A stretch of DNA of 64,000 nt from Aliagarivorans taiwanensis DSM 22990 (GTDB lineage Bacteria > Pseudomonadota > Gammaproteobacteria > Enterobacterales > Celerinatantimonadaceae): contig NZ_AUBZ01000003.1 in NCBI RefSeq assembly GCF_000429505.1, positions 124,001-188,000 of the forward strand, written 5' to 3'. Of this stretch, positions 61,543 through 64,000 are shown piece by piece. Under the pieces are notes generated by a model that worked only from the letters and a program-made list of their open reading frames with translations, was not told the origin of the DNA and ran no database searches. The stretch's first letter is position 1. Every line of letters starts with the position of its first letter. The translations under genes were made by a program, and so were the position numbers.

Positions 61543-62331
61543 TTAGAAGCGGTCGACCACATTTGCCATCCAGATGTTATCTCTTAGCAGGCGGTGTAAC
61601 CAAGGCCGACGCAAAATCCAGGCCTCGTTACGCATCTGGCGGAGACGATTACCACGGCGATGCGGGCGCAGCCGCACATAGTGATAGAAATGGCTTTGGT
61701 AGCGATGTGACTGATGGTTAAACGCCGGGGTATGGTTGAAGTCTTTCTTAAAGTCATACACCTCGAAGCCATTGGCCTGCACAAAGTAGTTGAACAGCGA
61801 CTGATCGGAGAACACCCGAAACTGTTCTTGATTGCGGTCGGTGGTGACATCGAACCACTGCTGAGCTACCTCAAGCGCTTGGTCAAACACGCATTTATGT
61901 TGCTTGGAGAACAGCAGGCTGCCGCTGTTGAAATAGCCCTCTTGCCACTGCGCTTCGCCAAACATTTGCTGAGTCAGGCGGATATCGTTTTGGAACCAGC
62001 CATTAGCCACCGCCGGTGCGTACTCCGGCTCGAGGGTGTCTACCATAGTAGCACCGACTTTATCGGCGGGCACCAGCTCGAAGATGTTAGGCGCATCGGG
62101 GGAGATCAGGATATCGGTATCAACATACAACATGCGATCATAGTTGCTCAACAACTCACCCAAAAGCAGCTTGCTAAAGCCCGGCCAAAGTCCCTTTAAT
62201 GCCGCTCGACTAAGTACAAAGAAATCAGCACCGCAAGCCTCCGCATAGCGACGAGCCCAAGGATGCGAGACATCAGCCCAAGCTTGACCCGCTTCACCAA
62301 TTGCGACTGTTGCGACTACCCGTTTTTCCAT
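61543..62331 (-). CDS. Glycosyltransferase, family 8-like (GT-A)
   Basis: 262 residues. The metal-binding DxD is in LYVDTDILI, preceded by FSKLLLGELLSNYDRM, as in GT8 and related glycogenin/LPS galactosyltransferases; QEGYFNSGSLLFSK is the next conserved segment. The C-terminal ~60 residues are strongly basic (RLRPHRRGNRLRQ), suited to membrane association. The donor sugar is unknown. Confidence 0.83.
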   Translation of the reverse strand: MEKRVVATVAIGEAGQAWADVSHPWARRYAEACGADFFVLSRAALKGLWPGFSKLLLGELLSNYDRMLYVDTDILISPDAPNIFELVPADKVGATMVDTLEPEYAPAVANGWFQNDIRLTQQMFGEAQWQEGYFNSGSLLFSKQHKCVFDQALEVAQQWFDVTTDRNQEQFRVFSDQSLFNYFVQANGFEVYDFKKDFNHTPAFNHQSHRYQSHFYHYVRLRPHRRGNRLRQMRNEAWILRRPWLHRLLRDNIWMANVVDRF

Positions 62332-62413
62332 AATGCAATCCTTAGCATGTTATCTGCACACTCTGAAGCCGCACCAACTTGCGTTCTGTTGATGAGCGGC
62401 TCACCCCTCAGTG

Positions 62414-63076
62414 TCACTTAATTGTGGGCATCGTATACCCCAATAACTCTACATCTTTTTGGTATAGCTCGGCCACACGTTCCAGCACAGCCGGATCTTG
62501 GTAGTATCCTTCAACAGCGACCCGCTCACTCTGATTTCTAACCGTTAACACACCTCCAAAACCTAGCTTGTTACATAGTTGAGGGTACTGCTCAGCTAGG
62601 CTCTCCTGATAGTAGATATCATCCACCATCAACTGATCCTGTTCGTTAAATATGAAACTATGTTGAGGGCGAAACATACTGTGACAATGCATCCTAGCCG
62701 GCGTCATGTAATCCATAACAAAGGCTTCGAAATCGATCTGTTCGAGAGTTTGTCTGAAATGCGCATCAGCGTGGCCATTGCCCCCTTGCTTCAAGTAGCT
62801 GTAGATCGACACCATCCGATCCCAAGGATTACGAACGATGCTGAATTTATAGAAGTCCTGAAAATGGGCCTTGTTGGCATTGCGATAGACGTAGTAAGGC
62901 AAGTGAATCCTCCGGGATTCACGATCCCCCAGTGCATGCAACACCGCCGTACCGGCATTCTTAGGGATGTGTATAAATAGATAACGATTCTCAACTTGAT
63001 GATGCTTGTACGGATAAGGCCTAAAGCGGTCCACCAACCATTCTTTTATCTTGCCCTTTACAGCAACTCTCATCAT
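62414..63076 (-). CDS. Sulfotransferase 4
   Basis: 220 residues from ATG 63076 (TTG 63079 and ATG 63073 are alternatives). 5'-phosphosulfate loop LFIHIPKNAGTAVLHALG, 3'-phosphate motif FSIVRNPWDRMVSIYSYL, and the C-terminal YQKDVELLGY, as in Sulfotransfer_2 enzymes. Closely similar in plan to sulfotransferase 3. Five bases separate it from the flippase gene, so the two are co-transcribed. Its DNA is more A/T-rich than sulfotransferase 3. Confidence 0.87.
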   Translation of the reverse strand: MMRVAVKGKIKEWLVDRFRPYPYKHHQVENRYLFIHIPKNAGTAVLHALGDRESRRIHLPYYVYRNANKAHFQDFYKFSIVRNPWDRMVSIYSYLKQGGNGHADAHFRQTLEQIDFEAFVMDYMTPARMHCHSMFRPQHSFIFNEQDQLMVDDIYYQESLAEQYPQLCNKLGFGGVLTVRNQSERVAVEGYYQDPAVLERVAELYQKDVELLGYTMPTIK

Positions 63077-63080
63077 CAAC

Positions 63081-64000
63081 CTATCCCTGCTTTGCCGCCG
63101 CGCGCATTTTTAAACGACTAACGACCATTTTAACTCCGCTTATTCCATATTTACTGAACAATATGGCACCGCCAGCTACCAGACCGCAAAGAAATAGCAA
63201 TGCTTTGGCAAGCAAACTCTGCCAGCTTAATGCCTGAGGAATAAAGACATAATCGACCAACACTGCCAATATCAAAACAGCTAACAGCGCTAAAGCGATA
63301 TTCAGCGATATCCCCATATCTGAATATTTCCGCGAAAGATGGTAATTGATGATAAACATAATTATTTGACTCAAGCACATTGCCATGCAAGCCCCGATAA
63401 ACCCGTAGCGTGGGATCAAGACTACAAATCCCACGGTTGCAATCGCGGCGAAGGCATATCGGAGCTTAGCGATAACCGCCGTCTTCTCTTTGACTAGATA
63501 AGCCGTGTTGAAAAACATGCTCACCTGCCCCACTAACCTTCCAACAGTCATAATTGCAATACCACTAGCTGCAGCATGGAATGCAGGGGCCGACATCAAT
63601 TGAATAACAGGATCGGAGAACAAGCAGATTCCCAGAGCAAACATAATCAAGGTGAACGAGATCAAATTGAACACATGAGGATAAACATCCCGCCCCTGAT
63701 TGGTTTTGTATACTCTAAAACGTTCTGTTTGCCACCACTGTGAAAATGGCGTCCACACAAATGGGGTTAATAGGCTGGCAAACTTAATCACAATAGCAAA
63801 CAGGCCTACCTCATCTAGCCCAGCATACAAACGCACAAAGTAACGATTAGCGCTGCTTATGTACAAGCCAGCTAAACCGGTCAGCCAAAGCGGCCAACAA
63901 AACGCAAATAGTCTAGCAATAAGGGGAGACTCAATACCCCACCCCACCTTAGTAAGAATCACGCCAGCAAAGACTAGCGCAAACAGGCCTGAAACGAGCA
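63081..64000 (-). CDS. Wzx-type polysaccharide flippase (partial, N-terminus outside window)
   Basis: The reading frame is open to the right edge (about 306 codons) with a hydrophobic run upstream of the first internal GTG at 63962, so the 5' end is missing. At least eight membrane segments are visible, with the motif SANRYFVRLYAGLDEVGLFAI and GFIGACMAMCLSQIIMFIINY common in the MOP/Wzx family. It would move lipid-linked repeat units across the inner membrane. Confidence 0.85.
   Translation of the reverse strand, partial: LVSGLFALVFAGVILTKVGWGIESPLIARLFAFCWPLWLTGLAGLYISSANRYFVRLYAGLDEVGLFAIVIKFASLLTPFVWTPFSQWWQTERFRVYKTNQGRDVYPHVFNLISFTLIMFALGICLFSDPVIQLMSAPAFHAAASGIAIMTVGRLVGQVSMFFNTAYLVKEKTAVIAKLRYAFAAIATVGFVVLIPRYGFIGACMAMCLSQIIMFIINYHLSRKYSDMGISLNIALALLAVLILAVLVDYVFIPQALSWQSLLAKALLFLCGLVAGGAILFSKYGISGVKMVVSRLKMRAAAKQG

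Noticed and set aside
61404-61721. A plus-strand frame of 105 codons
   Set aside because: It runs antisense into the well-supported GT8 gene and has unnatural composition; the minus-strand remnants read better.
1-64000. tRNA, rRNA or CRISPR arrays
   Set aside because: No cloverleaf-like or rRNA sequence and no regularly spaced direct repeats were recognised by eye.

Overview
The window is a chromosomal segment of a free-living, probably aquatic gammaproteobacterium. The core gene order holD-rimI...prfC, dksA-gluQ-pcnB-folK-panB-panC-panD, yadG-yadH-hpt and cysJ-cysI-cysH is typical of Gammaproteobacteria. A LuxR(Vibrio)/HapR-type regulator divergent from hpt points to the Vibrio/Shewanella/Aeromonas/Ferrimonas breadth of that class. 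I cannot name the genus. No rRNA, tRNA, CRISPR array or transposase gene was seen.

Layout. (1) 1-6.6 kb, minus strand: the 5' half of a Tad (Flp pilus) operon, flp-tadV-rcpC-rcpA-lipoprotein-tadZ-tadA-tadB, almost all joined by 4-base stop/start overlaps and running off the left edge. (2) 6.8-9.5 kb: a LysR regulator and prfC. (3) 9.5-18.6 kb: a xylan-utilisation island (GH8 enzyme, a lipoprotein with two ExoP-like domains, an AI-2E family permease, a GH10 xylanase with two CBM9 domains, a thioredoxin-like protein and an outer-membrane barrel). It sits between prfC and rimI-holD, which are near neighbours in E. coli. (4) 18.6-40.7 kb: housekeeping genes: holD/rimI, dksA, gluQ, pcnB (apparently with an AUU start), folK, panBCD, a chemoreceptor-like pair, a TrmB-like methyltransferase, yadGH, hpt, the HapR homologue, mpl, small exported proteins, cysJIH and a thioesterase. 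A 160-bp MITE-like inverted repeat forms the last codons of mpl.

(5) 40.7-64 kb: a large exopolysaccharide locus. Its backbone is the gene set normally seen beside exosortase A (XrtA/PEP-CTERM): PrsR, PrsK, AAA ATPase, beta-barrel, BY-kinase, chain-length protein and Wza-like exporter on the minus strand. Divergent from it are a polyprenyl-phosphate sugar transferase, a deacetylase and a FemAB/ATP-grasp fusion. No exosortase and no PEP-CTERM protein is visible in the window. The accessory part encodes a second deacetylase, an asparagine-synthetase-like protein lacking the glutaminase cysteine, four sulfotransferase-like proteins, two glycosyltransferases, a decayed gene and a flippase cut by the right edge.

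Working model (inference). PrsK/PrsR control synthesis of a surface polysaccharide that is started by the sugar transferase, sulfated and perhaps decorated with amino acids, flipped across the inner membrane, and exported through the chain-length/BY-kinase/Wza/beta-barrel machinery. The Tad pilus and the HapR homologue are other surface-life functions in the same segment. PAPS, the sulfotransferase donor, is also the substrate of CysH at 35.7-36.5 kb.
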